From NCBI RefSeq assembly GCF_000226095.1, contig NC_016472.1, positions 3,906,001-3,970,000 on the forward strand: a stretch of 64,000 nucleotides of DNA, read 5' to 3'. The notes under the pieces were generated by a model. The model was not told where the DNA came from and ran no database searches. It saw only the letters and a list, made by a program, of their open reading frames with translations. Position numbers and translations under genes: made by a program. Positions 44,579-54,985 of the stretch are shown here, piece by piece. How positions within the stretch are numbered: position 1 is the first letter of the stretch; each line of letters starts with the position of its first letter. Origin of the DNA: Thermothelomyces thermophilus ATCC 42464 (lineage: Eukaryota; Ascomycota; Sordariomycetes; Sordariales; Chaetomiaceae).

Positions 44579-47415
44579 CGCGGCTCGATGTATTCCGTAC
44601 TCTTATATACTCCCTAGTCTCTCTCTCTCGGCTAGTAAACCATGTGGTCTCGCGTACCGGCAGAAGTGGACGGAAGATGTAAGATGAGGTACGAATGTGA
44701 AAAGGGCGGGTTGTCGGGGTTCTGATCTGGTCTGAGAGCCGCCAAAGTTTTTTGTGTACTATTTCTCTGGTTGTTGGACAGTGAATCGTAAGCGCGCGAG
44801 CGCGCGCGAGAGGAAGTGCGAGTGCGAGTGAGAGCGAGAAAGAAGAATGAATAGTAAGATCAGATCGGATGATCCTGGGCCGGAGGGCGAGGCAAGATGA
44901 AAAAAAAAGGGCTGCCGAGAGGATTCCAGGATTCGAACCACTTAACAACAACAGCACCAGAAGAAGACAATGACAGAAGCAGAAGAAGGTCGTCGTCTTC
45001 CGAGACGGCCGGGCTGGTCAGGAATAAACAGCACCGCGCTGGGCTGGGCTGGGCTGGGCTCGTGGGCGGCCGAGAAGGTACGGGATACTGCCCCCAGAGA
45101 GATTAAACAACGATACTGTAAAGAAGTAATCAACGACCGGGTTACATACAGGCGTTGGTGCCTTGTATAGGAAGGAGGACCCGACCTGGGGAACGGGGGA
45201 CGCGACCGGTTTTACGGGCAGGAGCTCTGACGGGTCCCGATGGTGGTCGTTGGGCCTCCCGGATGAGCCGGGGTTCGTCTGGGGGCGAGCCAAGGGGGGC
45301 GGTACACTACAACACAATGGTGCTATGTAACTACGCTGGGAGGCCGCCACTCGCGTTTGGATCTTGACGCGCGCGGAGGGGCTTGGCGTTCTTGGGCTTT
45401 GCAACTGACGAACGCTAATGCCATCATTTTTTTTATATATTCATTTTTTGGTTTATTTATTTATCTATTTTTTTTGTACTTGAAGTTTTGGTTGGGCAGA
45501 GAGCTTGACATCTGTTCCTGGACTCTGGAGTGCCGAGCATCCGAAGCTCATATGCCTGCCCGAACGATGGGTATTCTGCTTGTTTTTTTTTTCTTTCGAA
45601 GTCTTTTTCTTCCTTCCCTTTACCAAGTATTCCGTGCTCCTGTTTCTGCTCTCCTCTTTCTTCCAGATAGATCTGGGGCTGCGCATTCACATGTCTTACT
45701 GACAACCACGTCGCATTCTGTCGGATCGCACACTACTTGAGTACTGACTGCATGTTCCGTGTTCCGTCCATTCAGGACGTACAAATTCAAAGTACGGATT
45801 ACAGGCCGACTGTCATGTTTCATGCGGCACCACCGAGGGCGGGCCGGTGGAGTCTCAGGGCTCGATTCGGACCTGTTTTGGCGATCGGCCGCGCCCAGCA
45901 CCACGGCCCGTACCAAGTAGGGATGGAGTAGAACGTATGTACAATACATACATACAATGAGACCTGGGATCAGATGGCCTTTCGGGGGCCGACAGACAAC
46001 GACAGGGTTTGAACGGGTGCCGGTGATCCCATGCGAAATGTACGGATTACTCTGTACAGTACGACACAGCCGTCGCTGTTTTTTCCCCCTTTCCTCTGTT
46101 TCGTTCCTTCTTTTCTTCCTTTATCTTTCTCCCAAACTCCATACAGTACCGACTTGTGAGGCATCCTATTTTCTTTCTTTAGCGCCAACCAACACTACCA
46201 GGCGCACACGAATTGAGGCTTGGCAGGGCGGAGCGCTACCCTGCAGTAGGAGTGCAGCGCAGTGGGATCAGCATCGGTATGGAGGTACGGGTTACATAGT
46301 GTACACACAGTACACTTCGGAAGAACCCGTAGTGCGCCTTACATATTAGTGTATACTATGTACGGATGTACAGTACGGATTACATACATACGTCCGTACC
46401 AGTGCGCACTGCGCAGTGCCCTAGCAGAGCGGCACGGGCGGGTAACACCTACTGTGTACTCCGTACTCTAATGTAATTACGAGTGGCATGTGGGGGAGCA
46501 GGGCATCCATGAGCCGCTCGTCCTTACAAGGTCGCTTTTTCAGGGTCCAGTATGGAGTACAGTACACAGTACGTCTGTCGTACGTGCAAACACAACACAA
46601 TCATCAATCTTCTGGGGCGGCCCTTTTCGCTGCGCTGCGCTGCGCAAGGCTTAACTAGTTTGCTTCTGACTTACCCACGTCACCAGCTGAGCCTCAGCTG
46701 TATGTCCGGAGTATGTACTGTACATACGGATTACGCGTATGGCTAGGTAAGACATGCGCTCAAACACTTGCACAACCAGTGTTGATTCTGCACCTCAATC
46801 GCCCAATCCCACTTTTTTTTCTTTTCTTTTTTTTTGACCGGAGCCCGCAGTCGATCACTGCGTCCTTGAACAATCAGGTAATGCGTACTTGGTCGGAGGC
46901 ATGTACGGACGTACTGCGCGTTGGCCTGCTGTGGTCGTTCGCAGGACCGGCATCAACAATCCTTTCCCTGCCTGTGCCAATCAAACCCCATGTCCATCGA
47001 CTCGGAATTGGATTGAGAAGGAAACGGATTTCAATGTACATACATGCTCCATAGGACGGATTTACTTGATATGTACGGAAACACACTTTTGTACGGAGTA
47101 CTCTGCACTGCAATACGGATACAGACCTTGGCAATGCACCTGTATCTTTTCCAACCCTCGGATCAAGCAAAAAACCAAGACAAAACCGGTCGTTTGAGAG
47201 TATCCGCGTATCGGCCGATCACCAACTGACTACTCCGTACCTTAGTTGTCAAGCAGGTATGGAACACGACACGGGCTGGGCAAGGCCAAGGGAGATTGGG
47301 AAATGCGCTCGAAACTTTCTTCTTCTTTTCTTCTTCTCCTGATAAGTAAGTTACGGGATCGATTCATGGGCGCGTTCACACTTGGACAGGCACGGCGGGA
47401 ATCTGTCCCGGTGCT
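44579..47415. other. 2.8-kb intergenic region upstream of the lysophospholipase gene
   Basis: It lies between the lysophospholipase start and the HIS4 stop, both on the minus strand. It contains a TATATAAG on the minus strand close to the gene start (about 44600), a B-box-like GGTTCGAATCC followed by a T9 run (44900-44939), a GGGCT tandem repeat (about 45037-45060) and the GTAC-rich field described separately. No ORF is supported. Confidence 0.45.
45735..47245. repeat. Dense field of GTAC-centred short elements
   Basis: By eye I count about 30 GTAC tetramers in 1.5 kb, roughly five times random expectation. Many are embedded in related words: GTACGGATTAC, TACGGAGTAC, ACTCCGTAC, GTACAGTAC, TGTACATAC. 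Both orientations occur. A pair of overlapping perfect palindromes lies at 46401-46419. Confidence 0.7.
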
Positions 47416-50190
47416 TCACCGCTGCATGTGCGCCAACCTGATGCTGACCGCCCTCCGGTGAGCCTCGAGCTCCTCCACCTTGGCAAGCTGCATCACCGCC
47501 TCGCCCACGTTCCGCAGGCCCTCGGCCGTGAGGTTCGAGCTCGTGATGTGCTTGACAAAGGACGCGAGATTGACGCCCGAGTACTGCTTGGCATAGCCGT
47601 AGGTTGCTAGACACGTTGTAGTTTCTTCTTGTTAGCGCACGACTCGGTGTGACAAGTGATGTACTACTGGCCCGGAAGGGGAGGGGGGGGGAGAGGGGAG
47701 AGTTTTTTTTCTGTTCTGGATAGTAGGCAACTCACGCAGCGAGTGATTGACACCAGCCGAATAATCCCCCACGCTCTCTGGCGTCCATTCGCCAATGAAG
47801 ACGCTGCCGGCGTTCAAGACCTTGTCCACCGCCGCCTCGGCGTCCTTGAGCTGCAAGATCAGGTGCTCCGGGGCGTACTTGTTGCTGATCTCCATCGCCT
47901 CGTCCACCGTCCTCACGCGCACCGTGAGGGAGTGCGCGATTGAGCCGCGCACAATGTCCACCCGCGGCAGCGCCATCGCCTGCTTGTGAACCTCGTCCTC
48001 GATGGCGGCCAGCTGCGCGTCGCTGAGGTCGACGGCGATCAGCACCACCTGGCTGTCGACGCCGTGCTCGGCCTGGGACAGCAGGTCCGATGCCACAAAC
48101 GCCGGGTTGGCGTCCTTGTCGGCGATGACCAGCACCTCGGACGGCCCGGCCGGCATGTCGATGCTGACGCCCGCGTTGGTGTCGTTGCTGACGTACATCT
48201 TGGCCGCCGTGACGAACTGGTTGCCCGGCCCGAGGATCTTGTCCACCTTGCTCACGCTCTCCGTGCCGTACGCCATGGCCGCCACCGCCTGCGCGCCTCC
48301 CGCCAGCACGATCGACTCGGCGCCGATCTTGTGCGCCACGTAGACGATCTCGGGCGTGATGGTGCCGTCCGCCCGCGGCGGCGACGCGAGCACAATCTTC
48401 TTGCAGCCGGCCACCATGGCCGGGACGCCGAGCATGAGCGCCGTGCTGGGGAGGACGGCAGTGCCGCCCGGCACGTAGAGGCCGACCGCCTCGATCGGCC
48501 GCGAGAAGCGGCTGCAGACGACGCCGGGCATGGTCTCGACCTTCAGCGGCTTCTCCTCCTTCTGCGCCGCGTGGAACTTGCGGATGTTTTCGAACGACAC
48601 GTCGATCGCCTTGACGGTCTCGGGCGGCAGCCGCATGAGCGACTCGGGGAACGGCGCCTTGAGGACGGGCGACGTGAGCGACGTTGCCTTCTCGAACTTG
48701 TGCGTGTAGGCGAGGACCGCCTTGTCGCCGTTCTTCCGGACATCGTCGATGATGGGAGTGACGATCTTGAGGATGGCGTCCGACGACTTCTGGGACGGCC
48801 TCTTCAATGCCTCGTCGAGCCCGGCCGCCGAAACGGTGGCCATGTCGTAGACCTTCATAGTGATCTTCTCGGCCGCGACCTCCTTCTTTGGCGCCTCCCT
48901 GGGCGCTTCCTTGGGCGCAGCCCCCTGAGCGGGCTCGACGGGAGTCGCACTCGCGCTCGCGTTCGCGCTCGCGTCAGGCTTGATGCCCTCCTTCTCGGCC
49001 CACTTGCCCTTGGCGTCGCCTGTCCTGCGCTTGACCTTGAAGCTCTTGGCATCGAGGCTCTTCTCGATATCGGCCAGCGTCACGCCGGCACCCACGGCCC
49101 TGGTCAGGGCAAAGTAGATGAGGTCGGCCGCCTCGAAGGCGACCTCCTCGGGCGTCTTTGCGTCGCAGAGCTCCTCCGCCTCCTCCATGATCTTGGCCCG
49201 CAGCAACTTCTCATCCGAGAACAGGCGAGCGGTGTAGGAACCCTCTGGCGACGACTGTTTCCTGGACAGGAGCGTCTTCTCGAGCTTGGCGATGCCCTTC
49301 AGATCCCCAAAGCAGCCCGGTTGTTCGAGGTGGCAGAAACGCCCCTTTTGCCTGACGACGAATTTGAGCGCATCGTTGTCGCAGTCGAGTGATATCCGGA
49401 CCAACTCTTGCGTGTCGCCCGACGTTGCCCCCTTGTACCACAGCCCGCGCTTCCGACTCTGGTAGACGCCAGTCTGGGTCTTCAGGGCCTCCCCGACGCT
49501 CTCCTCGCTGCTGTACACGAGGCCGAGGGCGGTGTCGTGCTCGTCCACGACGACGGTGGGGACCAGTCCGTCCGGGCGGTCCGACTTCCACGTAGCGGCG
49601 AGGATCTGGGATACGGCAAGCTTGTCGTCCTGCGGCTTGCTGCTCAGCCCCGTCGATGGCAGGATGGGGATGGCGCTGCACTCGGCGGCAAGCTGGACGA
49701 AGTCTCGCAGGTTAGTCCCCGCAACGGGCTTGATGAACAAGGACCCAATCTTCTTCGTCTTGACTTCTTCGGCGAAACGCGCGGCGTCGGGTGCTGACTG
49801 GTCGAAACCAGAGACGAGAAGGCCGCGCTCTGTATCGGCCGAGGACAAGTTGCTGACATCGCCACCGCTCACGACCGCGGCAACCCGGGAACCGAACTCG
49901 GCAAAGTCGGGCAGCTGCTCGGGGCGGACAAAGACCTTGCGGGCGCCGGCGTCGAGCAGGGTGACGACGTCATCGCGGGACTCGAGGCGTGTGACGTCGA
50001 AGAAGGACTGGAACTCGGTGTTGTGGCGGCTCAGGAAGCGGAGGATCTTGTCGAATGTCGGGGGGGCAACCTCAAAGAAGACGCAGCCAAGGCATGACAC
50101 TTCCTCGCGCTTGAGCCCTTCCTTCTCGCCGCCGAGTCCCGGAGGGACATTGACGCTGACGAGGAAGGGGAGCGGCAGCGTCGTCTCCAT
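47416..50190 (-). CDS. HIS4: Trifunctional histidine biosynthesis protein (PRA-CH / PRA-PH / histidinol dehydrogenase)
   Basis: It catalyses steps 2, 3 and the last two oxidations of histidine synthesis (HisI, HisE and HisD activities), as yeast HIS4 and Neurospora his-3 do. Exons are 50190-47736 and 47606-47416, giving 881 residues. After an N-terminal fungal-specific region of about 230 residues, the phosphoribosyl-AMP cyclohydrolase part shows GLWYKGATSGDTQELVRISL, DCDNDALKF and FCHLEQPGCFG. The pyrophosphohydrolase part follows at about residues 310-390 (GSYTARLFSDEKLLRAKIMEEAEEL). An Ala/Pro/Lys linker leads to histidinol dehydrogenase from about residue 445, with FSRPIEAVGLYVPGGTAVLPSTALM, GPSEVLVIADKDANPAFVASDLLSQAEHG and HLILQ. 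The C-terminal exon completes the enzyme (LPTYGYAKQYSGVNLASF). It is divergent from TAF9. Confidence 0.97.
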
Positions 50191-50945
50191 GCTGTCGCCG
50201 TCGGGGAATCACAATGATGCACGGTAGAAGAGAGCTTGGAGTAAAGGATGGGGCTGAGCCGGCCGTGACTGCCTTTTTTTTTTTTTTTTTTCACTTGTAA
50301 GTCCAGGGCTGCCGGCAGCGAAAATTGCCGGGAGGAGTCATCGCAAGTTTCGTTCGGGGGTCCCATCTCCTGTATCGGCACCCACTTCTCGAGCGGTCAT
50401 GGTGGGGTCATGCATCTTTACCCCTCCATTCCGCTAGTTGGGAATCTGACAATTTTTCTTCTACAGTGGCCGGGTGCGCCCTGTGTGGGAAACAAGCGGT
50501 GGTCTGAGCGCTGCGGTTGCAAGCCCAGCCCCAGGCCCGACCCAGCTTTCGCGGTAGCGGATCATTGGGGCTCCGAGTCTGCCGCTTGTTGAGAACTGGA
50601 AGGGGGGCGCTTGGCGCCATGTGGCACCCATTGAAGTTACCAACCTACGGTAACCGCATTGGCAACCTCCATCTCCGCGACTCGAGCGAAGAAATTGCTG
50701 TTCGTCGCCTTTCAACCTCCCGTTGCTCGATTCTTGAAACCGTTGGCAAACTCGGCCCGGCTTAGAGAAGCCCATTTCCAACCAATTCCAAATTAAATTT
50801 CGGCATTTTCCACCTCCAATCGCGACCCCTCGTCTAAGGTTCGCGATTCATTCAACGCGACTCGTCGCCGCTTGCATAGGTTCCGACAATCGTGACCATC
50901 TCGAACAAATTTGAGTTCCCAACGCGAACTCGACAACTCGTGACC
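50191..50945. promoter_or_regulatory. Divergent promoter region, HIS4 / TAF9
   Basis: 755 bp shared by two outward-facing genes. It includes a T18 run at 50274-50291 close to the HIS4 start and a TGACTC element (see separate entry). Short ORFs here show no similarity. Confidence 0.5.
50335..50340 (-). promoter_or_regulatory. Candidate CPC-1/Gcn4 half-site TGACTC
   Basis: TGACTC on the minus strand, followed by C rather than A, lies about 145 bp upstream of the HIS4 start codon. Gcn4/CPC-1 binds TGACTCA and regulates histidine genes in fungi under amino-acid starvation. The six-base match alone is weak evidence. Confidence 0.35.
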
Positions 50946-51995
50946 ATGTCTTTCTCCGGCGCTTCGGCGCCGCAAACGAACGGCGCACCGCCCTCCTCGG
51001 CCGGATCGACCTCCCAAGCAGCCAGTACCCAGCAGTATCAACAACCACCATCAACACAACAATCGCAACAACCGACAGGGACAAATACCGCTTCTGCCTC
51101 CAGCAGCCAACAGCAGCAACAACAATCACAACAGACACAACAGCAGCAGTCGCAACCACCACCACCACCACCGCAGCAACAACAACAACAGCAACAACCA
51201 GAACAACAACAACAACAACAGCAACAGCAGCAGCAGCAGTCGCAATCGGCGCACTCTCGCTTCCAGTCCCTCACGCAGCCCTCCAGCGGCAACCCCTCGG
51301 CGACGGCCCCGCGCCCGCGCGACGCGCGCACCATCGAGCTGCTGCTGACGGCGCAGGGGGTGACGTCGTTCGAGCAGCGGGTGCCGCTGCTGCTGCTGGA
51401 CTTTGCGTACCGGCACACGTCGGCGGTGCTGTCGGACGCGCTGCACCTGTCGGCGGATCCGTACACGAGCCACGCGGGGGCGCGGCCGTCGGCGGCGTCG
51501 GGCGCGGCGCCCGTCAACGTGGGCGAGGCGACGGTCAGCACCAACGCGGTGCAGCTGGCCATCGCCAGCCGCCTCGGCTTCCAGTTCCACGGCGGCAGCG
51601 GCGTCGGCGGCGGCGGCGGCGGCGGCGGCGCCAGCAAGGAGTGGATGATGGAGCTCGCCCGCGAGCGCAACAAGATCGCCCTGCCGCGCGTCATGCCCAG
51701 CGAGTGGGGGGTCCGCCTGCCCGGCGAGCGCTTCGTCCTCAGCGGCGTCTCGTGGGGGCTCCGGGACGTCTGGGCCGCTCAGGAAGGCTTGGAGGAGAGC
51801 AGCAGCAGCAGCAGTAGCAGCGACGACGAGGACGCCGAGATGGCCGACGGACCCAACGGCAGTGGCGGCGGCGGCGGGGCGGACGCCATGGATGTCGAGG
51901 CCGAGGATGTCGGCGGCGACGGCGTCGAGGGTGGGACAATTGGTGATGTATTTGGCGACGACGGCCTCGAGGACGAGGAGATGGCTGAGGCCTGA
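50946..51995 (+). CDS. TAF9: TFIID/SAGA subunit TAF9 (histone fold)
   Basis: TAF9 pairs with TAF6 in TFIID and SAGA and contacts core promoters. The first ATG at 50946 starts [10 protein letters not shown]. The frame is open further upstream but has no earlier ATG. It is a single exon of 349 residues. A Gln/Pro-rich N-terminal 105 residues precedes the histone fold: [46 protein letters not shown], then [25 protein letters not shown]. The family's conserved block follows ([35 protein letters not shown]). A Gly run interrupts it ([18 protein letters not shown]), and a long acidic Ser/Asp/Glu tail closes the protein. The extended polyQ and Gly tracts are larger than in yeast. Confidence 0.93.
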   Translation: MSFSGASAPQTNGAPPSSAGSTSQAASTQQYQQPPSTQQSQQPTGTNTASASSSQQQQQQSQQTQQQQSQPPPPPPQQQQQQQQPEQQQQQQQQQQQQSQSAHSRFQSLTQPSSGNPSATAPRPRDARTIELLLTAQGVTSFEQRVPLLLLDFAYRHTSAVLSDALHLSADPYTSHAGARPSAASGAAPVNVGEATVSTNAVQLAIASRLGFQFHGGSGVGGGGGGGGASKEWMMELARERNKIALPRVMPSEWGVRLPGERFVLSGVSWGLRDVWAAQEGLEESSSSSSSSDDEDAEMADGPNGSGGGGGADAMDVEAEDVGGDGVEGGTIGDVFGDDGLEDEEMAEA

Positions 51996-52568
51996 ATTTT
52001 TTTTTTTCTTTTCTTTTTCTCTTTCCTCGCCTCGGCAGCAGAATCAAACCAACCGCACTCTATCTACTACAACATTTATTTAGCACGGCGAAAATCGGGA
52101 GGACGCGGGGTGTTGATATTTTCTCATCAAGTCGGTGGCCAATCACAGAGGTGTTGTGTGCTGTTGTAAGGAGGCAGAATGGCAGGTTCCGGCGTTGGAA
52201 AAGGGCCCGTGTTGCACGGCTTTCGAGTATCTCGGGGGCAGGTCCTAATCCTTCGTATCCGAGCTGCCTGGGCTATGATCGGTCACCTTGAGCTAGAGTC
52301 GTAGATGTTTTAGCCCCCCCCCCCCCCTCCCAACCCAAAAAATATCCGTGACTATGCACCTATGTAATGGTACAAAGCGGAAGAGGGAATAAAGAAAAAG
52401 TAAATGTCCACCCTTGCGCCGCGCTATGCAACATGCCGATGTGAAACTTTGACCCCCCAATACAGGTCTACGGTCTATGGCTTCATACAATGCTCCGCAC
52501 TATACGCCAAACACCGTCTCTCAAATGGGCCACACCCCCCTGCTGCGTCAACAGCCAGAGTCTCTGGC
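51996..52568. other. Convergent 3' region, TAF9 / PAH1
   Basis: 570 bp of downstream sequence for two converging genes. It has T-rich sequence right after the TAF9 stop and a C run at about 52314-52327. No gene seen. Confidence 0.5.
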
Positions 52569-54985
52569 TTACTTCTTCTCCACCTTCAAGTTCTTCACAC
52601 CCGTGATCAACTCGGCGTCCAAATCGTGCATCCCAGTATTCCCTGACCTGCCCTTTCCGACCGGGGTCGGGAACTGTTCCTCCTCCGCCTCCGCCTCCTC
52701 CTCCTCCTCCTCAACGTCGTCTTCTCCTTCTTCTTCCTCTTCTTCTTCATAGTCCTCTTCATCCTCGTACTCTTCATTCTCCTCGTCGTCGGCATACTCG
52801 TCTTCCATCGTGGACCCCCTCATGCGGTCCTCGTCATAGCTCTCGCCCAGGACGCTTCCCTCGCCATCTTCGTCCATCGAATTTCGCGAGATGTAGCTGT
52901 CGGCCAGACCATCGCCGACCTCCTCCTCCTCCTCCTCCTCTTCTTCTTCTTCTTCCTCGTCGTCATACTCATCGTCGTCGTCCTCCTGCCCACCGCCGCG
53001 GCGGCCTCCTTCCTCCTCGCTGTCGCTGGCCGAGAACTCGTCCAGCTCGAGCGGCGTGTCGCGCCAGTACTTGAAATCGGTAAACTCCTCGCTGCCGCCC
53101 TTGACCAGGGTGTTGACGGGAGGGAAGTAGTGGTCGACGACCTCGCTCATGTTGACGTAGCTCAGCTTCAGGCGGTTGAGGCTCAGCAGGTCCAGCGACA
53201 CCTCGGCGTTGGAGTTGATGGTGAAGATGCGCGTCCGCGGCACGTCCACGGTGCGGTACGAGATCTGGTCGGTGAAGCGGTTGCCGAAGCCGGCGTAGAA
53301 GGGCGAGTGGTTCGGCCCGTACAGGCTGCGGATGTCGCGCAGCGTGGACATCTTGAAGATGTGCGGCTTGCGCAGGTAGATCTCGCGGCGCAGCGCCGCC
53401 ATGGTCCGGTCCGGCGAGAGGATGGTGGGACCCCGCGGGAGCCGGTACCCGTCCTGGACGATGCCGGCGAGATACGCCCTCGTGCTGTCGGCCTGCCCGA
53501 CGGACCGGCTGGTCAGGTACATGATGTTGTAGCCATTCGCGGCAATGTCGCTGTACAGCTTTGCGACGCCCGCGTGCGTCCAGTCTCGTCCGATCATGTT
53601 CAGCACGTGGCCGAGGGCGTCCGACTTGGTGATGGTCCCGTCAATGTCCGATATGACCACGGGCGTCTCGTATTTCCACAAGTACATGTACGCCTGGCAA
53701 GTTGCCCGGTTGACCGTGAAGCTCATCGAGTTCTCGCCGGGCTTCAGGTTCAAGGCCTTGAGCTGGTCGCTGGTCAGCCGCAACGTCTTGGCATAGTTGC
53801 GGTTGGGATCACCGGCAGCCGAGCTGCCGGGGGAACTAGGAGGGGTCTGCAAGGACATCTGGCCGAGGTCGGAGTCGGCTCTCCTGTGGCTCGCAGTGCT
53901 CGGAGACGCCGTGGCATCGCTGCTGTCGCTCTGGTAGCCTGGGTCTGACGCCGCGTCGCTGGTCATGCCCGACGAGCCGCGCAGCGTCGAATCCATGGCC
54001 CTCTTCATGGCGGCAGCCTTGGCTTCCTCGCTGCTGTAGATCCAGAGATTGCCCCGCTCGTCAACGCCAAAGAGAGCGCCAATGTCGTAGTTACCATCCA
54101 GCTCCTCCGAGAGCACCTTGCGGGCCAGGATCTCGGCCCGGATGGCATCTTCGTCGTTATTCTTGAATCCCGTCATGTCCAGCATCAGGTCTCCCGTTTC
54201 GGTCACATGGGTCGGGATGTTGACGGCCGCCAGTTCCTTGGACAGATTCATGGCCCGCTGGAGAGCCTCGGCCGGCGGCAGGGGCGGCGGGCTGATGGGT
54301 CGTTCCGAGTACGTCGGACGATCGTCGTCGCTCGAACCGTGATCGCTGGAGGGTTTCCGGACCGTCCTCGGCAACACATTGTCGCTGTGCGGGCGCGGAG
54401 GCGAGCCATCGGCAGAGGACTGGGCTTTCCTGGAGAGGTCCGGGGAGGTTGACCTCGGCGTGAGCAGCCCTGGTCTGATCAGCAACGTCTCGCCACCATG
54501 ACTCCGGAGGGGGACCGCATACCATCCCGGCCGACTGAATGGAGGACGGTGGGCGGTGGGCGGTGAATGCTCGAGGAGCGCGCCTTTCCGACCCCATCAT
54601 TTAGATCGAGCGATTCAGGCTCCTGCAACGGCGGCTGGCCGTTCTGCGAGGCGTTCAAGGGCGGACTGGACGCTGGTGAGACCAACGGAGACGTCTGAAG
54701 GCTCTTCGGAATCGTGTCGCTGGTCTCGAAGACGAAGAAGGCCTCGCCGCCCTCTCCGAGCTTCATAGAGTATGGCTGTTTGACGCCATTGACCTTGAAC
54801 TCGACCTTCTTCTCGTACGGGCGCAGAAGCGAGAACTTGCCGAAGCGGACATGGAAAGGAGAGCACGCAAGGCTGCCGTCCTCTTGCTCAACAACGATCA
54901 CGTCGATGGCCCCGCTGAGGGTGGCCGGGTTGATCGAGTTCCATGCTGTCGAGACCGAATCGCTCAGGTTTCTGACGTACTGCAT
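52569..54985 (-). CDS. PAH1: Lipin / phosphatidate phosphatase
   Basis: Mg2+-dependent phosphatidate phosphatase that makes diacylglycerol and controls nuclear membrane growth. Exons are 54985-54523 and 54469-52569, joined in phase 1 through a 53-bp intron, giving 787 residues. The N-lip domain starts MQYVRNLSDSVSTAWNSINPATLSGAIDVIVVEQEDG and includes CSPFHVRFGKFSLLRPYEKKV. The Lipin mid/C-lip region begins after a Ser/Pro linker. The HAD catalytic motif DIDGT (SDIDGTITKSD) is at about residue 428, followed by NGYNIMYLTSRSVGQAD, GPTILSPDR and FYAGFGNRFTDQISYRTV. The C-terminus is extremely acidic (long Glu runs), as in fungal lipins where it serves regulation. Catalytic residues are intact. 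It is divergent from the FN3 gene across 3.2 kb. Confidence 0.96.

Noticed and set aside
43283-44617. 444-codon plus-strand frame opposite the lysophospholipase
   Set aside because: A complement of GC-rich coding sequence, composed mostly of Gly/Val/Asp/Glu. The minus strand has a signal peptide and catalytic motifs.
44900-45030. Possible tRNA gene on the minus strand
   Set aside because: The T-loop and terminator are present, but the five bases before TTCGAAT do not pair with CCTGG beyond two positions, and no D-arm or matching acceptor strand exists upstream.
47986-49392. 468-codon plus-strand frame opposite HIS4
   Set aside because: It is a shadow of the histidinol dehydrogenase and PRA-PH coding sequence, rich in Arg/Asp/Gly, with no recognisable domain.
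50892-50945. Earlier start for TAF9
   Set aside because: The frame is open upstream but the earlier position is GTG, not ATG. The first ATG is at 50946.
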